Assembly (NCBI RefSeq): GCF_016808335.1
Contig: NC_053138.1
Coordinates: 55,830,951 to 55,894,950 of the forward strand
DNA length: 64,000 nucleotides
Source: Panicum virgatum
Taxonomy: Eukaryota; Streptophyta; Magnoliopsida; Poales; Poaceae
Direction: 5' to 3'
Part shown: positions 55,095 through 64,000 of the stretch, one piece after another
How the letters are laid out: each line of letters begins with the position of its first letter
Position numbering within the stretch: position 1 is the first letter of the stretch
Notes under the pieces: model-generated
Told to the model about the DNA's origin: nothing
Databases searched by the model: none
What the model saw: only the letters and a program-made list of their open reading frames with translations
Position numbers and translations under genes: made by a program

Positions 55095-55328
55095 TCTCTG
55101 AATTTTCCTGGTCCAAACTCCAAACCATATCTGTCCCCAGAATTCCACACCATGACATCAACCAATACACCCGATCAAATCTTCCATAGCCGTTATTTCT
55201 TACTCACCTCACTCTTCCGGCACACGAACGAAAATTCTCTCATCAGTGAGTGATCAGTCTTCACTGTCCGGTGAAGTGAGCTCGAGCTTGTAGGGGTGGG
55301 ACTGAGCGGCCGACGAGTGGCTGGCACG
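55095..55328 (+). promoter_or_regulatory. PR10-type promoter remnant before the first broken copy
   Basis: TCTGAATTTTCCTGGTCCAA and GAATTCCACACC match the conserved PR10 block. No E-box or TATAAG was found at the expected spacing. CTCATCAGTGAGTGATCAGT resembles the 5' UTR of the other copies. Confidence 0.6.
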
Positions 55329-55540
55329 ATGGCAGCCGGCAGGGTCACTGAGGAGTGCGCGGTGGCCGCGCCGGCGGAGCGGCTGTGGAAGGCGGTCCTC
55401 GCCGACCAGGAGCACGCCGTCCTGCCCAAGGCCTGCGCCGGCTTCATCGACGCCGTGGAGGTGGAGGGCGACGGCGGGCTCAGGACGGTCACCAGCATGA
55501 GGCGCAACCGCTCAACCCGGCGGTGGGCGGAGCAGCCTGC
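55329..55540 (+). pseudogene. Diverged PR10 copy 8, intronless and truncated
   Basis: ATG 55329 opens a frame with E-R-L-W-K-A-V, L-P-K-A-C-A-G-F-I-D-A-V-E-V-E-G-D-G-G, a PR10 N-terminus clearly different from the other copies and closer in my memory to rice PBZ1-type proteins. The P-loop has lost P-G (G-G-L-R). At 55507-55525 CTCAACCCGGCGGTGGGC, in another frame, matches the joined exon 1/exon 2 ends of the intact genes, so the intron is missing there. Homology ends soon after, and the second exon is absent. Confidence 0.75.
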
Positions 55541-55573
55541 TGGCGCGCTCAACCATCTGAATTCTCCTACTCT

Positions 55574-55755
55574 GAAGTCTGAATTTTTCATGGTCCAAAC
55601 CACGTGAGATCTCCGCAATCCACAACACTCGTCTCCAGAATTCATGATCACGCAACGCCCGGTCCAATCGAGCTTCCAAACACTAAGTTCATGGTGGCGG
55701 TGGCAGTGAAACGGCTATGAAAGTTCACTTTCGCCGTCAACAAGTTCTGCATTTG
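55574..55755 (+). pseudogene. PR10 copy 9 remnant: promoter plus first codons
   Basis: 55574-55675 repeats the PR10 promoter block (CTGAATTTTTCATGGTCC, with a perfect CACGTG G-box where others have CATGTG, and CCCGGTCCA). From 55692 translation gives V-A-V-A-V-K-R-L, a TGA where Trp20 is expected, then K-F-T-F-A-V-N-K-F, matching residues about 11-31 of PR10. No further exon. Confidence 0.6.
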
Positions 55756-56475
55756 TCAGTTGGAACGAGCCTCTGCATAAGTTCAGACCACTAATTAAGT
55801 TCTAGACAACCACTGATCAGTTAGGATTGTTATCTGAACCATCAGTTTGTAGCTGTAGCAATCTGGTTCTGAAATTTAGGCTTCAGAACCACTCTTTGGT
55901 AACCTGATGGATCAAGCAACGAACTTGATTTTAGCAAATTCTGACACTGTGTGAGCTGGAAATCACATTATGCTAGAATTCCCTATCCGAAGTTGATTTT
56001 AGCAAAAGACATTTTCATGTGACTACATGCAGCCCTTAGTCGTAAATGTGGCATTGACTCTGAATCACTAACGATGTGGCAAGATTCAGACATTGGCAAA
56101 GCTTGTGCCAATGTCTGGATCGTTACAGGCCTCACAGCGTCTATTAGTGCACAAACTGTTCCAAGAATTTCCATCAGATTTGCTACTGAAAAACAAGAAC
56201 CTGAAACATCAGCATTTTTGCAAGACTCTGCTGCACTGTCAACATTACGAGAAATGTGACATTACATCAGTCACAGATATACAGTTACAAACAACAGCAT
56301 AACAACTGAAGCAAGTCCGAAACCTTGATACAATAGCAGCAGCTCGTCAGCTACTGACGCACAGCTAATTTCTAACAGGTAACGCCCCATGAAGCAAGCA
56401 CACCTTCATGTGAGCCTTTTCCAGATGCAGTTCAGACATAGAACACAAGCTAATACTACTGATATTTTTATCCTA
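55756..56475. other. Intergenic region between the PR10 array and CSLD4
   Basis: AT-rich, no conserved frame seen. The CSLD4 3' UTR and poly(A) site should lie at the right end (minus strand). The short ORFs at 55983-56302 lack recognisable domains. Confidence 0.5.
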
Positions 56476-59400
56476 CTACGGGAAGCTGAACCCACCGCCA
56501 CCGATTCGCTCCTTAGCGCCCGAGGGCGGGTTGATGTAAACCCAGAGCAGCGACACGGTCATGGAGATGAGGCCCGACCAGACGAACACGATGGTTGGCA
56601 CGCGGCCGCGCCGGCCGAGGAGTCCCTTGGCGAACGGGTAGAGGTGGCACAGCACCCAGAAGCTGAAGAAGGCGCCGCCCAGCAGCTTGCTCCACTGGGG
56701 AAACTCGCTGTACAGCGTGCGCGCCGCCGCCACGGCCACGGCCACCGCGTTCACCATCATGATGGTCACGGGCGGCACCATCAAGAAGCTCCAGCGCACC
56801 TCGTACAGCTCCGCGAAGGCGTCCTCCTCGCCGTCGTCGCCGGTGCTGGGCTTGGACGTCAGCGTGAAGGAGATGTCCACGCCGGCGATCACCTTGAGCA
56901 GGCCCTGCAGCACGGCGGCCGGGTGCGCGCTGGTCCCGCCGATCACCCAGAACTGCTCGTTGCGCCACCACTCGTGCAGCGTGATCCCGGACCACTTGAT
57001 CTCCAGCAGCGCCAGCAGGCAGAGCGTCACGGTGATGACGAGCAGGAGCGCGAGGAAGGTGACGTTGAGCGACTGCACGATGAACTTGCCGGAGAAGAGG
57101 GAGACGGCCGGCAGCACGCAGTAGACGAGGAGGAAGATGGAGGTGAACGGGTACATGCCGACGTTGAAGTAGGCGACGCGCTGGAGGAGCTTCATCCGCG
57201 GGGACGCGAAGAGGGCGTTGTTGTGGGAGAAGAAGATCTCCACGGAGCCCGTCGCCCACCGGAGCACCTGGTGGAGGCGGTCGGTGAGGTTGATGGGCGC
57301 CGTGCCGCGGAACGCGTCGCGCCGCGTGACGCAGTAGACGGAGCGCCACCCGCGGTTGTGCATCCGGTAGCCGGTGACCACGTCCTCTGTGACGGAGCCG
57401 TAGATCCACCCGATGCGCCGCCCCCACTCCGTCTTGTCCTCGTAGAAGCAGGAGATGACGCCGATGGCCTCCGCGACGGTGGCGGCGTCGAGTGGCTCGC
57501 GGGGCACGGCCAGGGAGCCGGCGGGGCGACCCTGGTGCGCGCCCGGAGTGTCCTGCAGGAGCCGGCCCTGGTACTCGGCCACGGGGATGGACGCCACGAA
57601 CGTCGCCGAGCTGCCGAACCGCCGCGGGAGCAGCGCCGAGGACTCGACGTCGTCGAGCTGCTGGAAGCCGTCGTCCTCGATCGGCGGCAGCATCATCTCC
57701 CTGTCGTTGTCCTTCTCCCTGTCGGTCTTCTTTCCCATGGTGGGCTTCCTCAGGAGCAGCTTGATCTTCCTCGTGCCGAGCCAGCCGCGGTGCTCCGTGG
57801 CGCGCGGCGGGCTGAACCCGTAGAGCGCGGTGCGGCGGAAGACGCAGCCGGTGCCGACGTACATGGGACCCTGCAGCCCGTCCATGGCGCGCATGGCGAC
57901 GTCGAAGAAGACGAGGTTGTGGTTGGCGTAGCGGTCGTTGGGGTCGATGCCCTCGAACCGCTGCGGGAACTGCACGTAGCAGACGCGGTCGCCGCCGCGG
58001 TCCAGCATGAAGCACATCCCCTCCCGGAGCGCCGCCGAGTTGTGCACGTAGTGGTCGCAGTCGAGGTTGAGGATGAAGGGCCCGTTGGACATGATGGCGC
58101 TCGTGCGCACCAGCGCGTTCATGGCGCCGGCCTTCTTGTTGTGGTCGTACCCCGGCCGCTTCTCGCGGGACACGTACACCAGCATCGGCAGCCGGATGTC
58201 CACGCCCGTCGTGTCGATCAGCCCGCCGGACTCCGCCGCCTCCCCGCCCAGCACCGGCTCCGAGGTAGGCGGCGCAAGCATTGCCTGCAATTCCATGGAC
58301 ACGTCAGCGGCATTCCAAATCAGAAACGCTCAATGATCAATCGATTGATCAATTAATAATTACCTGAATGATGCCGGCGTGGTCACCGCGGGAGTGGTCC
58401 GGCGAGGCGGCGAGCCAAGTGCCAGGCCAGTGGGAGCCGTCGGACATCCATGTCGCCTTCACGGTCGGTGGCGCCTCGGGCAGCGCTCCAGGGAGAGCGC
58501 CGGCCGCCATGGCCTCCTCCTGCTGCCTTCTCCTGGCGCGCAGCTCCTCGCCGGCGTTGTACGCGTCGGAGCGCCGGCGGATGGCCTCCGGCAGCGAGTT
58601 CACCCTCACCTTGAACTCGTCGTACTCCCGCTTCACCTTGCGCCGCTCCCGGACGAAGTCCACGCGCACCTTGTTCTTGAGGAAGTCCCTCTTCTGGCCG
58701 AAGTACGCCTCGGGGCTGCGCGGCTCGACGCCGTGCTTCCGGCAGAAGGGCACCCACGTCCTCGCGAAGCTGGCGGTCTCGGCGAGCGCCTCGAAGGTGA
58801 GCAGCGCGCCGCCGTCGTCGGAGAGGTAGCAGGCGAGCTTCTCGACCGGGTAGTCGGCGGCGAGGATGGAGAGGATGGTGTTGGCGGTGACAAGCGGCGG
58901 CTCCTTCTCCGGGTCGGCGGTGGAGACGAATACGTCGATGCCGGGGAGGTCGGAGCGGCCCTTGGGGTTGCGCGCCGTGGGGAGCTCGAAGCGCTCGGCG
59001 AGGACGTCCAGGTCGGCGGCGCGGTGGACGGGGCAGAGCTTGGGGAGGCTGTCCAGCAGCCAGGAGAAAGCGAACCAGACCTCGCACGTCACCGACATCG
59101 CCCACAGCCACACCGCCTCCGGGTTCGGGTGCCGGATGCGCCATGCCAGGAAGAACCCCAGCGCCACCTGACGGATTGCGATGAGCAGCCTGCACCGGAG
59201 CAGAGGGATTAGGCACATTGAGATACAAAAATCACCCAAAACTGCCAACAAAAATAACTTTAAAAAATTGGGGGAAATAAAATTGGGAAAACTTTGGCAA
59301 AATGGTGGAAATTTCGGCAAAAAATGGGGGAAATTTTTTAAATTGGGGAATTTTGTTACCTGTATGGGCTGAGGATGGCCTGCGAGACGCTGGTTTTCCT

Positions 59401-60423
59401 GGTGAGCGGCCGGCGGCAGCGGGAGCCAAAGTTGGGCGGCTCCTCGAGCCCGGCGAAGCCAGTGCCGCCGCCGCCATGGCCGTCCTTGGGCCAGAGCGCG
59501 TTGCCGTAGCCGTAGGTGCCCTTGGTCTCGAAGAGCCAGCGGGCGTGGTCGAACTCGGCCGGCTTGCCCCCGCCGGCGCCAGCGCAGCCACCGTTGCCGC
59601 TGGGGATCTTCATGGAGTGCACGAGGGAGAAGCGCTTGGCCATGGACGTGAGCGGCAGCTGGTCCCGCTCCTCGGAGGAGGAGACGGCCTCGTCGTCGTC
59701 CTCGCCGCCGTCGTCGTCGGTGTCGCTCCCCGCGGAGTAGGGCTCCTTGCAGCCGGGGCAGTTCCCGGCGCCGGCGACGCAGTCCGCGTAGCACTCGCGG
59801 CAGATCATGAACCCGCAGTCGCAGGGCCCGGCGGCGGCTCCCGAGGTGAGGAACGCCGGCATGTCGCAGCCGCGCATCCTGCAGGACATGTTCGCGGAGG
59901 CCGCCGCCGCCCCCGCGGCGGAGGTGCTGAGCACGTGGCCGCGCGTGGCCTGGTTGAGCCCGCCGGTGAAGATGGTCCCCGAGATGTAGCTCCGCTGCGC
60001 CCGCGCCTCCGGCCGCCCGTCATCGTCGTCCGCCGCCGCGGACGCCGCGGTCGGCGTGCCGGCGGAGTCCGCGGACGCCGCGACGGCCCGCTCCGGCGTG
60101 GGCGGGATGTGCACGGTGTAGTGCGCGAACTCGGCGCTGTCGTCCGCCCCGGCGGCGCCGCCGTCCCGCGACGCGTAGCGGCTCCCCACGCCGCCGCCGC
60201 TCCGGCGGGCGGGGGAGAGCTGCAGCGTGGCGGACGCCGACCCCGCGGCCCCGCCGCCGAGCGAGTGCCGCGGCGCCGGGCTGGTGATCCCGATCCCGCC
60301 GGCGCCCCTCTTGAGCACCGCGTCCCCGCCGCCGCCCCCGGGGCTCTCCGCCGCCTTGCCCCGCGTCGGCGACACCGTCACCGTGACCTGCGACCCCGCC
60401 GGCAGCGACAGCCGCCGCGACAT
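56476..60423 (-). CDS. CSLD4: Cellulose synthase-like protein D4
   Basis: Three exons on the minus strand, 60423-59360, 59189-58364 and 58284-56476, join in frame with GT-AG introns of 170 and 79 nt to give 1232 residues. The N-terminus M-S-R-R-L-S-L fits rice CSLD4 as I remember it (about 1215 aa). A Cys-rich zinc-finger-like region (C181, C186, C201, C203, C208, C211, C222, C225) precedes two membrane helices (about 356-375 and 383-403). The GT2 domain has S-D-D-G (478-481), D-C-D (705-707), T-E-D (929-931) and Q-V-L-R-W (969-973), followed by about six C-terminal helices. It is a processive Golgi beta-glycan synthase of wall polysaccharide. Rice mutants of the orthologue have narrow, rolled leaves and dwarfing. 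ATG 60423 is chosen over an in-frame codon at 60459 because family proteins begin M-S-R-R. All catalytic motifs are intact. Confidence 0.95.
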
Positions 60424-61260
60424 CTTTCTTCTTCCCTCCCTCCCCCTCTCCCCCCACACAAATCAGCTCAGCTCTCCCAACCAACCCACCAGCCAACCGA
60501 ATCAAATAAAACCAAACCAGCTCGATCAGACCCTCCAAGCTCCGCTCAGCTGAGATCCGCCCGGAGAAGGTGCTGCTCCCATGAATCCGTGGAAGAAGCT
60601 CGGAGGTGAGAACTGAGAAGAGGTTCTCCGCCGACGGATCCGGCCGGGAATTATAGGAGCTCGTGGGGGGGGAATCGAGTGGGCAATCAATGAATCGATT
60701 GGGCTCGCGCACCGAGGGGGAGGAGGATCTGGTGGGGCGCAGCGGCGTGGCAGCGCCGGTATTTATCCCGCCGGATTCTTCCTCCCCTCGCGGCCTCTCC
60801 TTTTTGAAACGCCACCGAGCAGAGCAGGCCGGCCGGCCAGCCGCCTCCCCCCCAACGGTCGGGTCGGGCTGACGTGGCCGCGCAACGGCGGGGGGGGCGC
60901 GGGGCGGATCCGGCCGTCGCGCGGGGCATCGGACGGCGCGCGTTTGGTTGGGGCGGGCGGGCGGAGGTAGCCGTTGCCCCGTTTGGAAGGCGTGGGGAAG
61001 TGGGAGCGAGTGGGGGCCACTTGGGGGGACGGGACGGGTGGGCCCCGCCCGCAGGCGGGGGAGGGGACAAGGGACAGAGCGTGTGTGGGCCCCGCCGGGG
61101 GCGCGCGGGGGGATGACGGGTGGGCCACAGGGATGGGGGGTTCGGGCTGTCGAGCTCGTGGTGGGAATGAGTTGTTTTGTCTTGTGTGTGCGCGGTGAAT
61201 CAATGGGGGTGATTAGTCGCGGGATTACCTCGTACCCCTCGCAACGGGGTGCGCACTAGC
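60424..61260 (-). promoter_or_regulatory. CSLD4 promoter and 5' UTR
   Basis: On the minus strand ATAAATA (60766-60760) sits about 340 bp before the ATG within GC-rich sequence and is the best TATA candidate. The presumed 5' UTR (about 60730-60424) has CT- and CA-rich stretches near 60425-60520. 60840-61150 is very GC-rich, CpG-island-like, typical of broadly used grass promoters. Long ORFs here arise from composition. Confidence 0.55.
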
Positions 61261-64000
61261 GGGGGAAATATCGGGTTTTACTGAGACGGACACGTGGGCC
61301 CAGCAGGGTCGTGGATGGCCCAGATGCCAGATCTTAGCTCCTGATCACGCTCCCTGATCACTTTTAAGTGTTCTTCTCTTCCTTTCGGTTGTTGGTTTTC
61401 CACGTAGGCACGGCTTCTCAGTTCTCACCAATCATACTCACGTAGTACGTAAATTGCTTTTTACGTGCTGGAAATTTTGCACCTTCTTTTTCTTTTGAAG
61501 AATATTTATACTTCATTTGGTGCATACTACTTCATTCGGTTTGCAGGTGCACGATGCCAATCATTTGACCCTCGCGATTGGGGCATCATTGATCCCAGCC
61601 GTTGATGCTAAACCACTGCCATGCCAATTCGGATCTCTCCTTGTGTCCCGTTAATCCGGGCCCCACCGACGGCGACGCTCGAGTGCATTGTATACCGAGA
61701 AAGTCAACCCCTCTCGCTGCTCTATCTGACTGGCCAACCTCTCCGCTGGTTGCCGTTGGAGCCTTTGCCGACTCGTTCCCTACGCTACTCTCTCGAAATC
61801 GAATCCGTTTAGGCGCCAGCGTTTGAATCCTTCTGCTTAGCTACATCGATTTTTTTTCTTTTTTTTGAACTTCAGATTCTGATCGAGAGTCTGTAGGCTG
61901 TATAGCTCGAGCCAACCTTGCACCGTGGGCTGACTCCAACAGGCGCAAGCCATTTCGGCCAGCCATCCGAGGCTTTGCCTGCCCCCGGCAAGTTGCCTGC
62001 CCAGCCATATCACGAGTGAATCCAACAGCAAAGCTACTTTCCCTTCTCCTCTTATAGTAAATGGTGGTGGGTCCGGGTTGGTAGGTTGTGGGGCCATGCT
62101 AGCAGAGATGGAGCAGCGTGATGGCTGCCGGCCAGAGCACTAGCAATTTTGGCTGATTCTCTCTCCTACCGCGATTTTGGCTGGCCCGTTTAGCTGTTCC
62201 GTTGGAAGGAGATTTCTTCTGCTACAGTACCGCGCGGCAGCTATTTTAGCTTTGCCTGACCCTTTGGCTGCTCCGTTAGTCGTCGGACATCCAGATCTAG
62301 TCGGAGCATCTTTAGCGGATTTGTCAGTTCTATTTGATGGATAAAAATGAACTATTGAGAATCTGAGACACCAATCCTCCATCTATTGGGCACGAGTTGA
62401 TCTTCATATTGTAGCTTGGGCAACGCATTCAGTTATAGTCTTACTTGTTCCTCCCAATTGTGTTTTGTTGGTCCATCTCACAAAAACTACGTCAGAATGA
62501 TCCGCCAGGCGCACACTGCCTCGGGCTCCTCTGCCTGCACCTCCTCCACCAGCTTCTCTAGTTCGGCCCACAACTCCTCCAACCACCAATGCCCCCAAGG
62601 GTGGACAATCTCGATCTCGGGAGTTGCATCCTCCTCATCCAACACCTCCTGCTCCACCACCTCCTCCTCCAAACCGCCGGGTGCTGCCTCCTTGACGATC
62701 ACTTCCTTGACAACTTAGACCTCCCTCCACCACCACTGCGTCCGCACCGACAGTCACCAGCTGGCCTAGCTCGATGACCCCTCCGCGGTTGCCGGTCGTT
62801 TGGGCCCCCAATGTGTCCTCCGCGCCGGCAGACGCCAGCCGGCCTAGCTTGGCGAGCCTCTCCACAGCACTGATCGCTGGCCCCTAACTCGGCAAGCCCC
62901 TCTGCGCCGCCGGTCACTGAGGCTCTCCGCGTCCTCCGCACGACCCAGCTCGACGAGCCCCTCCGCGTCGTCGGTCGCCAACAGGGGCGGATCTAGCGGT
63001 GGGTCTAGGGGGCTGAAGACCCCCCCCCCCCCCCCGACCGCCACAAGATGGAGCCCCCACTTGAGCCCCCTCCATTTTTTAAGAGAAAGGAGGAGAAAGA
63101 AGGGTTGGAAGAAGAAAAGAAAGAGAGGAAGAAGAAAATCAACCCTCCTCTTAATCTATTTCTGGATCCGCAACTGCATGAACCCCATGCCGCTTTACAT
63201 GGGGCACTTAATAGTGAGGTTTTACGTTATATCTGGATAAGACTGCATGCTGCACTTGACAAAACTTTTGCAAAATGTGGATGCACTCATTTTGAGATAG
63301 CAAAAGGTGTGTTTACAGGGTGAGACGTAGCATACACTCATTTTCTGATACAGAAAAACGGTGTTGATAAAAAAAGGGAAGGGACAAAAATATTTCGGAA
63401 ATGCTACAGTTTGGCCGTCTGACGTGCGCCCTCCCTTCGGACGGTGATGTGCCCTCCCTCTCACCTTTATCCCTTTCCTCTTACTACCATACCTTATCCT
63501 TTCACCATAAAAAAAATCACCCACACCATCTTACGCGCATCTTTCTGCTATGCACGCGAGCACAAGGCGCATCATCGAGCTGCCGGAAGGCGCGGACGGT
63601 GGGGTCTACGAAGGAAGAGTTCTAGGCGGTAGCGTGGCGGGACAGCTCCAGGCAGCCGTGGCGGGGGAGCACCGGGGCACTAAGCAGAGGAGCTCACGTG
63701 CCCGCACAAGGTGGTCAAGCGTCACGCAAGGAGGAGCATCTACGGCGAGGGTGTGCTACGCTGGCCGCCGGAGAAGCTCCGGGCGGCGGGCAGCAAGCGG
63801 GATGCACGCAGTGGGGGCCGGGCCGCCGCTCCCCCGCGCGCTTCCCTATCCTGATCGCTGCTCCCCCGCTAGAGGCGAGCCACTTCGACCGCTAGAGGAG
63901 CTTCGGGCGAAGGCCATGGCGGACAACTTTGAAAGGTTATAGAGGAGTGAAGGCTGTGGCGGGGAGCATCGATGGTCATGTTGCAATAGGTATCACATAA
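61261..64000. other. Right flank without a convincing gene
   Basis: 61261-62100: mixed sequence, no domain-bearing ORF. 62140-62320: AGCACTAGCAATTTTGGCTG and GGAGCATCTTTAGCGG may be ends of a MITE. 62500-62960: degenerate repeats of CCTCCGCGCCGCCGGTC-type units. 62990-63080: CAGGGGCGGATCTAG start, a C run of about 15, and GGAGCCCCC motifs, resembling one terminus of a hAT or CACTA element whose other end is not in the window. 63540-63942: GC-rich open frame of unknown status. Confidence 0.4.

Noticed and set aside
56389..58356. 655-codon plus-strand ORF opposite CSLD4
   Set aside because: It is antisense to CSLD4 exon 3 in GC3-rich sequence. The translation is low-complexity (His, Glu, Val, Arg) with no domain. 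It is a shadow of the codon bias.
59302..60609. 435-codon plus-strand ORF opposite CSLD4 exon 1
   Set aside because: Same cause: antisense to a GC-rich exon, Ala/Gly/Arg-rich, no domain.
62487..62702. Minus-strand Glu-rich ORF at 62.5 kb
   Set aside because: It arises from degenerate CCTCC-type repeats on the plus strand; no domain and no gene structure seen.
63550..63942. 130-codon ORF near the right edge
   Set aside because: Arg/Gly/Ala-rich translation from GC-rich sequence, no recognisable domain and no homologue in the window. Could not be supported as a gene.

Overview
This window is nuclear DNA from a grass, most likely a panicoid. The signs are short two-exon GC3-rich genes, a gene that reads as the grass cellulose-synthase-like D4 (CSLD4), and a dense load of grass transposable elements: two Sirevirus-like Copia elements, a large Gypsy element, a Cassandra TRIM, Helitrons, a hAT element, a LINE fragment and MITEs. 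No rRNA, tRNA or CRISPR was seen.

Layout. (1) Positions 1-55,760 hold a tandem array of PR10/Bet v 1-family genes. Six are intact, all 161 codons with one phase-1 intron after codon 60: 2991-3559, 5510-6074, 11478-12042, 27752-28316, 37776-38344 and 53012-53580. There are broken copies at 249-381, 12895-24096 (split by transposons), 55329-55540 and 55692-55755. The spacers share homologous blocks and part of the array (1-3.8 kb) is a second copy of 23.7-38.6 kb, so the array grew by unequal exchange. Intron length (83 nt in copies 1, 6 and 7; 79 nt in copies 2, 3 and 5) marks two sub-lineages. (2) Transposons have expanded the array: a Gypsy element (13554-23958) with a Cassandra TRIM (18292-19226) inside its reverse transcriptase; a gag-only Copia element (30684-37012); a decayed full-length Copia element (42147-52601); Helitrons at 25160-26014 and 26561-27066, each with an empty site elsewhere in the window; a hAT-type element (6684-7555); and a 5'-truncated LINE (9307-10186). 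Most boundaries are fixed by target-site duplications or empty sites. (3) At 56476-60423 on the minus strand lies a complete three-exon CSLD4 gene of 1232 codons. Its promoter is at 60.4-61.3 kb. (4) 61.3-64 kb shows no convincing gene.

Function. PR10 proteins are small cytosolic ligand-binding proteins of pathogen and stress responses. CSLD4 is a Golgi glycan synthase for cell-wall polysaccharide. They are neighbours rather than a pathway. From memory, rice has a PR10/PBZ1 cluster beside CSLD4 on chromosome 12, so the adjacency is probably ancestral microsynteny.

Most unusual points: the Gypsy element is bounded at both ends by U5-type LTR termini because its 5' end is a fold-back palindrome, yet it has a perfect 5-bp target duplication; its three 5' open reading frames each start directly after a splice-acceptor-like YAG, with a consensus GTAAGT donor touching the primer-binding site; and two of the six intact PR10 genes have lost their TATA region.
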